Shown: in pieces, positions 8,225-16,287 of the stretch | How positions within the stretch are numbered: position 1 is the first letter of the stretch | Layout: every line of letters starts with the position of its first letter | Source of the DNA: Pseudomonadota bacterium | GTDB taxonomy: Bacteria > Pseudomonadota > Alphaproteobacteria > Rhizobiales > Devosiaceae | Direction of reading: 5' to 3' | NCBI GenBank assembly: GCA_023427545.1 | Contig: JAEZBF010000048.1 | Span: forward strand, 1-29,482 | DNA: 29,482 nt | Program-made: the position numbers and the translations under genes | The notes under the pieces: generated by a model | Seen by the model: only the letters and a program-made list of their open reading frames with translations | The model's database searches: none | Told to the model about the DNA's origin: nothing

Positions 8225-8983
8225 CTACTCGACGCCGCGCGAGATGCGGGCGATCTCACGCTCGACCATGCGCTCGACGACCGACGGCAGGTTCTCGTCC
8301 AGCCAGTCCTTGAGCATGGGACGAAGCATGTCGCGCATGAGGTCTTCGAGGGTGACACCCGGAGCGCCTACGGCGACGTTGCCGAGACGCGCGAAGGTGT
8401 GACGAACGGCGGCGTCGGTCGCCGGCTTCAGCAGCTGCTCGGCAATGTCGCTGCTGAGCGTGGGATCGGGCATCGGCGCGGCACGGGATACCGGTATCGC
8501 TGGCCGCGGCGGCGGCTGCGGCGGGGCGGCCGGACGAGGCTGCGGTTCAGGCTCGACCGCCGCGCTGGGCGCGGGCTGGGGTGCTGGCGGTTCCGGAGCG
8601 AAGTCGACGTCATCGCCATCGACAAGGTCGGCGTCCACGAAGCCGCGCGGGGTGTCTTCGTGCGCAGCATCGGGAATTGGTGTCGCCATGCTGCCCGGTG
8701 CGAGTACGCTGTCGGATGGGCCTCCCGGCATCTCGGTCAACTTGACATCGGCTTCCAGCTCGTCGGCTTCGACGATCTGCTCGGGTGACAGCGCCAGCGG
8801 CGTGGGTTCTTCGACCGGCGGAGCAAAGCTGGTCACAGTGGCGGGGCCGGCCTGCGGCGGAGGAGGAAATGCCAGGGACGGGCCGGAGGACTTGCGGGCC
8901 GTAGCATCGTCTTCCGCGATGATCTGTCGGATCGAAGACAGAATCTCGTCCATCGACGGCTCTTTGGGCGCTGGCTTGTTCAT
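8225..8983 (-). CDS. popZ: PopZ-family cell-pole organizing protein (DUF2497)
   Basis: 252 residues from ATG 8983. PopZ self-assembles at cell poles of alphaproteobacteria and anchors the ParB/parS centromere and polar regulators. The three-part layout is intact. First is a short N-terminal helix with the family signature EPSMDEILSSIRQIIAEDD. Next is a long low-complexity linker rich in Pro, Ala and acidic residues (about 30-165). Last is a C-terminal helical oligomerization region (LEDLMRDMLRPMLKDWLDEN, then VERMVEREIARISRG). The frame stays open upstream to an ATG at 9031, but the extra 16 residues are unlike the family. The ribosome site before 8983 is weak. Its place beside valS supports the assignment. 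Confidence 0.88.
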   Translation of the reverse strand: MNKPAPKEPSMDEILSSIRQIIAEDDATARKSSGPSLAFPPPPQAGPATVTSFAPPVEEPTPLALSPEQIVEADELEADVKLTEMPGGPSDSVLAPGSMATPIPDAAHEDTPRGFVDADLVDGDDVDFAPEPPAPQPAPSAAVEPEPQPRPAAPPQPPPRPAIPVSRAAPMPDPTLSSDIAEQLLKPATDAAVRHTFARLGNVAVGAPGVTLEDLMRDMLRPMLKDWLDENLPSVVERMVEREIARISRGVE

Positions 8984-9113
8984 CGGGATCTCGCGCTCAG
9001 GGTGCCGGGGCAATTGCACTGCCAGCCGCACCCGATTGATTCGTCGCCGATAATAGCCTTTCGGGCCCGGCTTGGCGAACCTTGACGGGATAAACTCGGG
9101 GGAAGCGCCTCAG

Positions 9114-10499
9114 CTACTCGTCGTCGAGAGCCCGGAGTTCCTGCCAGACGTCCTCGACCTTGGCGGCGTACTTCTCGCCTTCGTCCTTGAGGATGCCGAC
9201 GTTGAGCCCGAGGTCGCGCGCGGTGAGCCGGCCGGTTGCCGCGATAAGCGCGAACGAGGCGATCACCCGGGCGGACTGGGCCTGGATGAGGCCTTCCCGG
9301 GCCTGCGTGACTTCGGCCTGAGCGTTGAGCACGTCGAGGGTGGTCTGCTGGCCGACGTCGCGCTCCTGGATCACGCCCTGCAGGACGAGCTGACCCGAGG
9401 ACACTGCCGACTGCGCGGACTCGATCTGCGCCGTCGCGTTCTGCAGCGAAGCCCAGGCGGAGATCACCGACTCGCGAACCTGGTCGCGCGCGGCGAGCGC
9501 ATCCACTTCACTCTGGATCTGCTCGATGTTCGCTTTGCGCACACCCGCGCCGAGCGCCCCACCGGCGTAGATCGGAATGGTGAGCTGAAGCTGGACTGAA
9601 GCTGTCGAGGTGACGCTGGTTGTCGGCGAATTGCTGCTCGCCGAGAAGCAGAGCGCACAAACTTGGCCGATGAGATTGAGGGTCGGTCCGAATGCTGCCC
9701 GCGCAGAATCCGAGCCTGCCTGCGCAGCGCGGATGGCGGCACGCGCGGAAAGGATCGCGGGGTGGCGGCTCTCGGCGAGGCTGATCGCCTTCTCGATGCT
9801 CTTGGGGAGCATTTTCGGATAAGGGAACTCGGCGCGAAGGCCCTGGGCCTTGTGGCCGACATAGCGCTGGAAGCTCGCCTGACTCGTCTGCAGGCTGGCG
9901 ATGGCGGCGCGGTAGGACGCAACCGCCTGCGCGCGGCGCGCCTCGGCCTGCGAGACGTCGATCCGGGTCCCCTCCCCGATCCGCAGCCGCTCGTTGGCGG
10001 ACGAGACCTGGGCGTCAAAGAACGAGACGTTCTCCTGGCGCAGCGCAACCAGCTGGGTGTCGCGTACGACGTTCATGTAGGCCTGCACCACCGAGAGCAG
10101 GACGTTCTGCTCCTGGTTGGTCAGGGCGTGGGTGGAGAGCTCGACCAGCGCGCGGGCCTGCTCGATCTGGCTGTCGGTCTGGAAATTGTCGAAGAGCGTC
10201 TGGCGATAGGAGAGCGAGAGATTGGCACTCTGCTGGCTGAGCAACCCGGTCGGAGAGGTCGCGAACTGATCCGAAACGCTGGCCGACGCGCCGATGGTCG
10301 GCAGCTTGCCGGCCTTGCGCAGCGCGATGTTTTCGGCGGCCGACTTCACGTCGAGCAGCGCGGACATCAGCGTCGGGCTGTAGAGATAAGCGCTGGTCAT
10401 GGCCGAGATGATGCCTTCGGCGCGAGCGACCGCAGGAGCGCCGCAAATCAGAACAGCAAGAGCGCCGGCGCGCAGAAATCGGTTCAATCGAATCACCAT
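9114..10499 (-). CDS. tolC: TolC-family outer-membrane efflux/secretion channel
   Basis: 461 residues. A signal peptide of about 27 residues ends at ARA. The mature protein has the two-fold repeated OEP helical hairpins of TolC: Ala/Gln/Ser-rich coiled-coil stretches such as LSVVQAYMNVVRDTQLVALR and, in the second half, VISAWASLQNATAQIESAQS and LQGVIQERDVGQQTTLDVLN. The trimer forms an outer-membrane and periplasmic channel for type I secretion and RND or ABC efflux. No pump genes are adjacent, so it is probably the general housekeeping TolC. It lies downstream of pcm on the same strand with a 132-base gap. Confidence 0.9.
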   Translation of the reverse strand: MVIRLNRFLRAGALAVLICGAPAVARAEGIISAMTSAYLYSPTLMSALLDVKSAAENIALRKAGKLPTIGASASVSDQFATSPTGLLSQQSANLSLSYRQTLFDNFQTDSQIEQARALVELSTHALTNQEQNVLLSVVQAYMNVVRDTQLVALRQENVSFFDAQVSSANERLRIGEGTRIDVSQAEARRAQAVASYRAAIASLQTSQASFQRYVGHKAQGLRAEFPYPKMLPKSIEKAISLAESRHPAILSARAAIRAAQAGSDSARAAFGPTLNLIGQVCALCFSASSNSPTTSVTSTASVQLQLTIPIYAGGALGAGVRKANIEQIQSEVDALAARDQVRESVISAWASLQNATAQIESAQSAVSSGQLVLQGVIQERDVGQQTTLDVLNAQAEVTQAREGLIQAQSARVIASFALIAATGRLTARDLGLNVGILKDEGEKYAAKVEDVWQELRALDDE

Positions 10500-10513
10500 C
10501 GCTGGACTATGTC

Positions 10514-10530
10514 CTAGGCGTACAGCCTAG
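10514..10530. promoter_or_regulatory. Small palindrome in the tolC leader
   Basis: CTAGGC (10514-10519) and GCCTAG (10525-10530) form a perfect 6-bp inverted repeat with a 5-base spacer, 15 to 31 bases upstream of the tolC ATG. It could be an operator half-site pair or a leader hairpin overlapping the ribosome-loading zone. A repeat this short can also occur by chance. Confidence 0.25.
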
Positions 10531-10631
10531 AAGCCTTACCAGATTTTAACTGCCCGGCCCAATGCCGTGATTTTCGCGCAGTCGTGGTTGCGGCGCAACA
10601 CCGCCGGGGCGCTGGGGCTGGCTGACCAGCC

Positions 10632-11285
10632 TCAGAATACGAATTCCGTGGTCTGCGGCGTCACAAGCGAGGGCAGCCGGGCGTTGAAATCCGGGCGTCC
10701 GGCGATTTCGCCCGCCGTCTTGACGAAGAGGTGGGCAGTGGCCGTCATGCCGCTGCCGATAAGGGCAACCAGCCGCCCCTGCTCGCGCAGGAGGCCGAAG
10801 AGACCCTGCGGCACGGCGTCGACGGCGGCCTCGATGATGATGACGTCGAAAGGACCCGCGGCGACGCCGCTCCCGTCGAGCGGCGCCTCAACGACCTCGA
10901 CGTTGCTGGCCCCCAGCGCCGCGAGATTTTCCCTCGCATCCGCCGCCAGAACCGGCTCCGGTTCGACGGCAACGACCGATTTGGCCAGGCGTCCAAGCAC
11001 CGCGGCCGAGTAGCCGGTCGCGCAGCCGACATCGAGCACGTCGTCGCCGGCCTGCACATTGGCGAGCTGCACCAGCCGTGCGAACGGCGCGGGTGCCGGC
11101 AGCGCCCGCCCGGCAACCGCAAGCGGGATCTGCTCGTCGATATAGGCCAGCGCGCGCCTGCTCTCCGGCACGAAGCGCTCGCGGGGAATCTCGCCCATCG
11201 TGGCGAGTAGACGTCGATCAGAGATGCTGTTCGTGCGCAGCTGCGTATCGACCATCTGTTTGCGCGCGCGATAGAACTCGCTCAT
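10632..11285 (-). CDS. pcm: Protein-L-isoaspartate O-methyltransferase family protein
   Basis: 217 residues from ATG 11285, chosen because GGGGAGG sits 6-7 bases upstream and MSEFYRARKQMVDTQLRTN is the typical alphaproteobacterial N-terminus. The SAM-binding motif I is DDVLDVGCATGYSAAVLG (about residues 81-98). A Pro-rich catalytic-loop region, ALPAPAPFARLVQL, precedes it. Classical PCMT repairs isoaspartyl residues. This alphaproteobacterial subgroup is annotated the same way, but the classical active-site TISQP-type segment is replaced by the PAPAP stretch, so the repair activity is a family-level inference. The gene is divergent from tRNA-Cys and is followed by tolC, popZ and valS. Confidence 0.85.
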   Translation of the reverse strand: MSEFYRARKQMVDTQLRTNSISDRRLLATMGEIPRERFVPESRRALAYIDEQIPLAVAGRALPAPAPFARLVQLANVQAGDDVLDVGCATGYSAAVLGRLAKSVVAVEPEPVLAADARENLAALGASNVEVVEAPLDGSGVAAGPFDVIIIEAAVDAVPQGLFGLLREQGRLVALIGSGMTATAHLFVKTAGEIAGRPDFNARLPSLVTPQTTEFVF

Positions 11286-11395
11286 TTCAACCTCCCCGCC
11301 CCGCCCGCTCATACCCCCAGCGGATCGGCACGGGCAAGGGAGAAGGGGTCGCAGGTCGCGCTGCACTGGGCCCGATTGCGGCTCAACCGGTAATC

Positions 11396-11422
11396 TTGCG
11401 GAAAGCCCTGATCTGCCATAAA
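11396..11422 (+). promoter_or_regulatory. Candidate promoter for tRNA-Cys
   Basis: TTGCGG (11396-11401) and CATAAA (11417-11422) are separated by 15 bases, or 16 if the -10 is read as ATAAAC. Transcription would then start about 8 bases before the tRNA. The spacing is short of ideal. Confidence 0.35.
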
Positions 11423-11437
11423 CACCCGGCGCGTCGA

Positions 11438-11511
11438 GGCCACGTGGCGGAGTGGTTACGCAGCGGATTGCAAATCCGTGTATTCCGGTTCGATTCCGGA
11501 CGTGGCCTCCA
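11438..11511 (+). tRNA. tRNA-Cys (anticodon GCA)
   Basis: 74 bases with an encoded CCA. The acceptor stem GGCCACG pairs with CGTGGCC (11501-11507), followed by discriminator T and CCA. The anticodon stem GCGGA/TCCGT closes the loop TTGCAAA, with anticodon GCA at 11470-11472. The T arm is TCCGG-TTCGATT-CCGGA. The cloverleaf is complete and has a U discriminator, the known identity base for cysteine tRNA. mobA follows 19 bases downstream. Confidence 0.96.
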
Positions 11512-11530
11512 GCGCTTTTCGGGGACAATG

Positions 11531-12217
11531 ATGAGTCCCTTTCCCAATCCTTCCGCTTCTCGTGTTGCCCGGCTGATCCTTGCCGGCGGCGAAGGCGCGC
11601 GGCTGGGCGGAGCCATCAAAGCTGATCTGACGATCGGAGGGGTGCGGCTGATCGAGCGGGTAGCTGCCGCGTTGACTGGTGCCGGGCCGCTGCTGGTGTC
11701 CGTTGGGCGGCATGATGCCGATGAGATGGGGTTGCCGCCTGGCGCCGTAGCTCTTGCTGATCCGGATGGGATTCGTGGGCCGCTGGCGGGACTTGCCGCC
11801 GCCGTGGAGTGGTGCCGGTCGGTCGATGCTGCCCCGGAAGTGATCGTAACGGCGGCCGTGGATACGCCGTTCCTGCCGAGCGACTTCGTTGCGGGAATGA
11901 CGGAAGCTCTTGGAGAGTTCGACGGTGCGATCGCTGCCTATGGTGACCAAGCCTATCCGACGAATGCCGCTTGGCGCGCGCGGGCGCTCATGCCGTTGCT
12001 GGACGAAGAACCCGAGGGCCTGTCGCAGCTGGGCATAAAAGGGCTCGCCCGGCGGCTTCGCACGCGGCAGGTGGATTGGCCGCACCTTCCTGGTGGCGAT
12101 CCGTTCGCGAACCTCAATACCCCGGAAGACCGCGAGATTCTGGAGCGGCGGCTTGCCGCGGGACCGGGAGTTTCAGGGGTGCGATACGGGGTTGGCAAAG
12201 GCAGCCAAACTCGCTAA
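11531..12217 (+). CDS. mobA: Molybdenum cofactor guanylyltransferase (MobA-like)
   Basis: 228 residues. MobA transfers GMP from GTP to molybdopterin-Mo to form the guanine dinucleotide cofactor used by DMSO-reductase-family enzymes. The nucleotide-binding motif is LILAGGEGARLGG near residues 15-27, followed by IKADLTIGG where classical MobA has a Gly-Gly-x-Asp-Lys-x-Leu stretch. The middle VTAAVDTPFLPSDFV carries the conserved metal-binding Asp with Pro, and the C-terminus has FANLNTPED, typical of MobA. Tandem ATG codons at 11528 and 11531 are both possible starts, after GGGGACA. There are no other molybdenum genes nearby. The gene lies between two tRNA genes and may share their transcript. 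Confidence 0.85.
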   Translation: MSPFPNPSASRVARLILAGGEGARLGGAIKADLTIGGVRLIERVAAALTGAGPLLVSVGRHDADEMGLPPGAVALADPDGIRGPLAGLAAAVEWCRSVDAAPEVIVTAAVDTPFLPSDFVAGMTEALGEFDGAIAAYGDQAYPTNAAWRARALMPLLDEEPEGLSQLGIKGLARRLRTRQVDWPHLPGGDPFANLNTPEDREILERRLAAGPGVSGVRYGVGKGSQTR

Positions 12218-12219
12218 AC

Positions 12220-12251
12220 GCATCGCCACTCCCCCAAGGGGGAGCGGATGC
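12220..12251 (+). terminator. Hairpin between mobA and tRNA-Asn
   Basis: CTCCCCC (12229-12235) and GGGGGAG (12238-12244) form a very stable GC stem around CAAG. It can be extended by GCATC (12220-12224) pairing with GATGC (12247-12251). It starts 2 bases after the mobA stop and ends 2 bases before tRNA-Asn. There is no T-run, so it may pause transcription, protect the mobA 3' end or mark the tRNA 5' processing site rather than terminate. Confidence 0.4.
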
Positions 12252-12253
12252 AT

Positions 12254-12329
12254 TCCGCGATAGCTCAGTTGGTAGAGCGTTCGACTGTTAATCGAATGGT
12301 CGCTGGTTCGAGTCCAGCTCGCGGAGCCA
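12254..12329 (+). tRNA. tRNA-Asn (anticodon GUU)
   Basis: 76 bases with an encoded CCA. The acceptor stem TCCGCGA pairs with TCGCGGA (12319-12325), followed by G and CCA. The D arm contains AGCTCAGTTGGTAGAGC. The anticodon stem TTCGA/TCGAA closes the loop CTGTTAA, with GTT at 12287-12289. The T loop is GGTTCGAGTCC. A complete cloverleaf is formed. Confidence 0.97.
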
Positions 12330-12422
12330 TCCCCCTCCTCAGCCGCCACTTCTACGAGCCTGCACGCGCTTTCCACCCTGACGCGATTGCACTACCCTTG
12401 ACCTCGCGCAGGGGCCAGGCGG

Positions 12423-14048
12423 ATGGCGAACGAGCGGAAAGCGAAAAAGCCAAGGCGGTTCGGGACCTCCGCCCTCACCGTGGTATCGCTGCTCACCGTG
12501 GTCACGCTGCTCGTGGCACTGCCGGTCGCGGTTTGGCTCGACCTACGCGAACTGACCTATCGCAGTTCAGAGCAGCAGGCTTACGACACCGGCACGATCA
12601 TCACCGACATCCGGACGTTCTACGCCAATGACGTCGCGGGGCGCATCCAGGCGGCCGCCAAGGACAACCAGCCCACCAAGGTTGTTGCCAACTACCACGA
12701 CGTTCCAGGCGCAGTGCCGATCCCAGCGACGTTTTCGATTGCCCTCGGCGGGCTAATCACCGGACGCGACAATGCAATTCGCTACGATTTCGTGTCGGAT
12801 TTCCCGTTCGCCAACCGCTCCCCCTACCAGCTGACCGCTTTCCAGCGCACATCGCTTGATCAGTTCCGGGCCGATCCCAAGTTGCAGAGTACCGAAGAGA
12901 CAACGGGCGGGCTGTTCGCACCGATCGTGCAGGTGGCCTTCCCGATCCGGATGTCGGAAGCATGCGTCGGCTGCCACAACACCCACCCGGACAGCCCCAA
13001 GCACGACTGGAAGGTGGGAGACGTTCGGGGCGTGCAGGCGATCACCATCTCTCATCCGGTCGAACTCAACCCGATGAGCTTTAAGTACCTGCTGGCCTAC
13101 TTCGCCTGCGCGGCTGTCGCGGGGGTTGCGTTCGTTTGGCTGCAGAGACGGCAATCGAACAAAATCTCAGCCATGAACAAGGAGTTAAGCGCTGCAAACG
13201 ACTTCCTCGCATCCGTGTCGATGAAGATCTCGAAGTACCTGTCGCCGCAGATCTATAAGTCGATCTTTTCGGGGCAGCGCGACACCAAGATCAACACGGA
13301 GCGCAAAAAGCTCACGATCTTCTTCTCAGATATCAAGGACTTCACGGCCACGGCGGAGCACATGCAGCCGGAGGAGTTCACCGCGCTGCTGAACGAGTAC
13401 CTGACCGAGATGAGCGCGATTGCGCTGGCGCACGGGGCCACGCTCGACAAGTTCATCGGCGATGCGATCCTCTGCTTCTTCGGCGATCCGGAAACCAAGG
13501 GCGTTGCCGAAGACGCGCGGGCCTGCATCCGGATGGCGATCGCCATGCAGGAGCGGCTGCGGGAGCTCAACGCGCAGTGGCGGAGTCGCGGGATCGACGA
13601 GCCGTTCCAGACCCGGATGGGCATCAACACCGGCTACTGCAACGTGGGAAATTTCGGCAGCGAGGACCGAATGGCCTATACGATTGTCGGCGCCGAGGCG
13701 AACCTCGCCGCGCGGCTGCAGACGTTCGCGCAGCCCGGCGGGATCGTGCTGAGCTACGAGACGTACTCGCTGGTCAAGGACATGGTTCGCGCACGGCGGT
13801 TGGAGCCGATCACGATGAAGGGGATCAGCCTTCCCGTGGTGCCCTACGCGATCGACCTGAACAGCGACCCGGAGAACTCGTTGATCGAGGCGCAGCCCGA
13901 TGGGGTCTTCCTGCGGCTCGATCTCGCCTCGATCGATGCAGAACGCGCTGCGAGGCTCAAGCTGCGGCTGATGGAAGCGATTGCCGAGGTGACGTCGCGC
14001 ATGGGCGAGCCGCGGCGGCCACAGCCGCAGCGGCCGCCGGCGGAGTAG
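12423..14048 (+). CDS. Membrane adenylate cyclase with periplasmic haem-c (Tll0287/DUF3365-like) sensor domain
   Basis: 541 residues. A membrane segment spans about residues 17-39. An extracytoplasmic domain of about 175 residues follows and carries a c-type haem motif, C181-V-G-C184-H185. A second membrane segment spans about 221-240, then a helical linker, then a class III cyclase domain (about 295-455). The cyclase has the metal Asp D303 in FFSDIKDFT and D347 in DKFIGDAI, the adenine-selecting K343, T420 in the second specificity position, and the transition-state pair N427 and R431 in NLAARLQ. All needed residues are present, so it should make cAMP. The outer domain resembles the Tll0287/DUF3365 family, PAS-like haem-c proteins, which suggests redox or gas sensing. 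This is an inference from one motif and the topology. The C-terminus is Pro-rich. It lies 93 bases after tRNA-Asn. Confidence 0.85.
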   Translation: MANERKAKKPRRFGTSALTVVSLLTVVTLLVALPVAVWLDLRELTYRSSEQQAYDTGTIITDIRTFYANDVAGRIQAAAKDNQPTKVVANYHDVPGAVPIPATFSIALGGLITGRDNAIRYDFVSDFPFANRSPYQLTAFQRTSLDQFRADPKLQSTEETTGGLFAPIVQVAFPIRMSEACVGCHNTHPDSPKHDWKVGDVRGVQAITISHPVELNPMSFKYLLAYFACAAVAGVAFVWLQRRQSNKISAMNKELSAANDFLASVSMKISKYLSPQIYKSIFSGQRDTKINTERKKLTIFFSDIKDFTATAEHMQPEEFTALLNEYLTEMSAIALAHGATLDKFIGDAILCFFGDPETKGVAEDARACIRMAIAMQERLRELNAQWRSRGIDEPFQTRMGINTGYCNVGNFGSEDRMAYTIVGAEANLAARLQTFAQPGGIVLSYETYSLVKDMVRARRLEPITMKGISLPVVPYAIDLNSDPENSLIEAQPDGVFLRLDLASIDAERAARLKLRLMEAIAEVTSRMGEPRRPQPQRPPAE

Positions 14049-14051
14049 CAG

Positions 14052-14408
14052 TCAGGCGACGGCGTGGGCGTCGGCCGGGGTCATGCGCGAACGCACGCTG
14101 TACATGGTAGTGCCAAGCTCGGTGATCTCGAGCAGAACGAGCCGCAGCGCGTCCTCAACGAGGGCCAGTTCTCCAGCCGCGACGATGCTCTGCCCTGCGA
14201 CCTCGGTGGAGAGGTCGTGAAGGTCGGCGATTGCCTGGTATATTTCGGATGCGGTTTCTTCGACCTCCAGGAGGCGATCTTCGCGGGCCTCGCGCGTGTC
14301 GAGTGCCTCGTTGGCAAGGGCGCGGATGCGGTGCCCCTTCTCCCGCCAGTGGTCGATCTTGTCCCGGGTGGCCCTAAGGCTGCTGATAAGTTCGCTGCGC
14401 GTGCGCAT
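14052..14408 (-). CDS. Hypothetical helical protein
   Basis: 118 residues that I do not recognise. The protein is acidic and almost wholly helical in appearance, with heptad-like stretches (ELISSLRATRDKIDHWREKG; EDRLLEVEETASEIYQAIAD) that suggest a coiled coil. There are no cysteines, no signal peptide and no membrane segment. It converges on the haem-c cyclase with 3 bases between stops, so the two genes would produce antisense overlap unless termination is sharp. ATG 14408 follows TACGGAGGCTAGAC on the minus strand, a good ribosome site. Coding seems likely from that site and the clean composition, but function is unknown. Confidence 0.65.
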   Translation of the reverse strand: MRTRSELISSLRATRDKIDHWREKGHRIRALANEALDTREAREDRLLEVEETASEIYQAIADLHDLSTEVAGQSIVAAGELALVEDALRLVLLEITELGTTMYSVRSRMTPADAHAVA

Positions 14409-14494
14409 GTCTAGCCTCCGTATTCAGGGGGCGAACGGCAATGCCTAAGAAATCGTTGCTTCACATTTCTGATTAGCTGCCATGAGCAGGTCGA

Positions 14495-14740
14495 TTAGTT
14501 GCCATTCCACCTCATGTGCATGTAGACGCCGCCCTTCTCGAGCTCGTCGAGCATCTGGGCGAGCCGCTTCTGGCGTGTTTCGGGACGCTTGGAGCGGCTA
14601 ATCCAGCCGACGTAGTCGTTGCGCTGGTAAGCCGGCCGGCGGTCGTAGGCAGTGCGCAGGCCTCGACTTTCGAGTGCGGCCGCTACATCGTTCGGCATCG
14701 GGTAGACCTCTCGCGTGAGGCTGCTCATGTCGTATTCCAT
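14495..14740 (-). CDS. Small YdeI/OmpD-associated (OmdA) family protein
   Basis: 81 residues. The core YQRNDYVGWISRSKRPETRQ with the following KRLAQMLDELEKGG matches the C-terminal helical signature of the YdeI/OmdA family, in which Tyr and Trp sit before a RPETRxxR motif. Usual members are longer, so this is a minimal version holding only the C-terminal module after a short PNDVAAALESRG segment. ATG 14740 is supported by GGAGGG 7 bases upstream. The role in this family is poorly known (bacteriocin tolerance and envelope stress have been reported), so none is assigned. Confidence 0.72.
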   Translation of the reverse strand: MEYDMSSLTREVYPMPNDVAAALESRGLRTAYDRRPAYQRNDYVGWISRSKRPETRQKRLAQMLDELEKGGVYMHMRWNGN

Positions 14741-14871
14741 CGTGTGCCCTCCGTTTAGAACAAATCAGGAACACGATAGTCGCTCCGGAGAGCCGCGGCA
14801 AGCGACGCTGGACCGCATCGCCAAACACTGCCTGTGGGGGTAGTCTCGCTCCGTTTCCTCGGGAGGCTCAG

Positions 14872-16287
14872 ATGTTTAATGGCCTGAGCGCCGAACTGCT
14901 CGCCCGCTTCCAGTTCGCTTTCACGATCTCCTTCCACTTCATCTTTCCCGCGTTCTCGATAGGCCTTGCGAGCTATCTCGCAACGCTCGAGGCACTGTGG
15001 TTGTGGAAGAAAGACCAAGCGTACCTGCGCCTCTTCGACTACTGGAAGACGACGTTCGCCATCACGTTCGGGATGGGCGTCGTGTCCGGTATCGTAATGA
15101 GCTTCCAGTTCGGCACCAACTGGGCCGCGTTCGCCGACAAGGCCGGCCCGGTCATCGGGCCGCTGATGGGCTACGAAGTGATGACCGCCTTCTTCCTCGA
15201 GGCGGGTTTCCTCGGGATCATGCTGTTCGGGCTCAAGCGGGTCGGTCCGGGGCTGCACTTCCTCGCAACGCTGATGGTCGCCGCCGGGACGCTGATCTCG
15301 GCGACCTGGATCATCTCCGCCAACAGCTGGATGCAGACGCCGGCAGGCTTCACGACAAACGAGGCCGGGCAGTTCGTGCCGGTCGACTGGTGGGCGATCA
15401 TTTTCAACCCGAGCTTCCCCTACCGCCTCGTCCACACCGTGCTGGCCGCGTTCCTGACCACCGCCTTCGCCGTGGGCGCCACGGGCGCCTATCACCTACT
15501 GCGGGACAAGACGAACCGGCAGGCGCAAATCATGTTTTCCATGGCGATGTGGATGGCGGCGCTGGTGACGCCCCTTCAGATCGTCGCCGGGGACATGCAC
15601 GGCTTGAATACGCTCGAACACCAGCCAGCCAAGATCGCGGCCATGGAAGGGCATTACGAGAGCCATGACGGCGCGCCGCTGATCCTCTTCGGCATTCCGG
15701 ACGATGCTGCCGAGGAGACGCACTACGCGATCGAGATCCCAAAGCTCGGCTCGCTCATCCTGGGGCATTCGCTGGACGCGCGGATCGAAGGGCTGAAGTC
15801 CTTCCCGGCCGACGAGCGGCCACCTGCCCTGCTGCCGTTCATTACCTTCCGGCTGATGGTCGGATTGGGTTTCCTCATGTTAGGGCTCGGCGTGTGGTCA
15901 CTGTGGGCGCGCTGGCGCGGCAAGCTCTACGACAGCCCCTGGCTGCAACGCGCGGCGGTGGTGATGGGGCCCTCGGGGTTCATCGCGGTATTGGCAGGGT
16001 GGGCGACGACGGAGGTTGGACGCCAGCCTTACACCGTCTACGGGATGCTGCGGACCTCCGACAGCCTGTCCAACATCGATGCATCGGCAGTCGGGGCGTC
16101 GCTGATCGGGTTCATCATCGTCTACTTCGCGGTTTTCGGCGCCGGCGTCTTTTACATGCTGCGGCTGATGGCCCGGCCACCCGACGGCGATGACGGCGAA
16201 CTGGCGCGCGGGCCGCACCGCGCGGCCGGCATCACGCCGGTGCAGGAGGTGCGGGAGACCAACCCGGAGGTCGCCCATGGACATTGA
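14872..16287 (+). CDS. cydA: Cytochrome bd-type quinol oxidase subunit I, CIO type
   Basis: 471 residues, shorter than the roughly 520 of E. coli CydA because the periplasmic Q-loop is short, as in the cyanide-insensitive oxidase (CioA) branch. The loop carries GLNTLEHQPAKIAAMEG, typical of that branch. Candidate haem ligands are H22 (SFHFIFPAF), H188 (YRLVHTVL) and M329 (FRLMVGLG), matching H19, H186 and M393 of E. coli by context. It oxidizes quinol and reduces O2 to water without pumping protons, in the inner membrane. GGGAGG sits 6-7 bases before ATG 14872. It overlaps cydB by 11 bases. The symbol cioA would suit equally. Confidence 0.94.
   Translation: MFNGLSAELLARFQFAFTISFHFIFPAFSIGLASYLATLEALWLWKKDQAYLRLFDYWKTTFAITFGMGVVSGIVMSFQFGTNWAAFADKAGPVIGPLMGYEVMTAFFLEAGFLGIMLFGLKRVGPGLHFLATLMVAAGTLISATWIISANSWMQTPAGFTTNEAGQFVPVDWWAIIFNPSFPYRLVHTVLAAFLTTAFAVGATGAYHLLRDKTNRQAQIMFSMAMWMAALVTPLQIVAGDMHGLNTLEHQPAKIAAMEGHYESHDGAPLILFGIPDDAAEETHYAIEIPKLGSLILGHSLDARIEGLKSFPADERPPALLPFITFRLMVGLGFLMLGLGVWSLWARWRGKLYDSPWLQRAAVVMGPSGFIAVLAGWATTEVGRQPYTVYGMLRTSDSLSNIDASAVGASLIGFIIVYFAVFGAGVFYMLRLMARPPDGDDGELARGPHRAAGITPVQEVRETNPEVAHGH

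Noticed and set aside
6335..8788. Very long open frame antisense to valS and popZ on the plus strand
   Set aside because: It mirrors the codon pattern of valS, has a His/Arg/Asp-rich shadow composition, and resembles no family. The minus-strand valS has all its catalytic motifs.
11286..11528. N-terminal extension of pcm running through the tRNA-Cys gene
   Set aside because: The extension crosses a tRNA gene on the opposite strand and lacks family similarity; ATG 11285 has a strong ribosome site.
11438..12329. tRNA-associated integration site or genomic island
   Set aside because: Both tRNAs are intact, no direct repeat of a tRNA 3' end is seen, and there is no integrase. The intervening mobA is an ordinary housekeeping gene.
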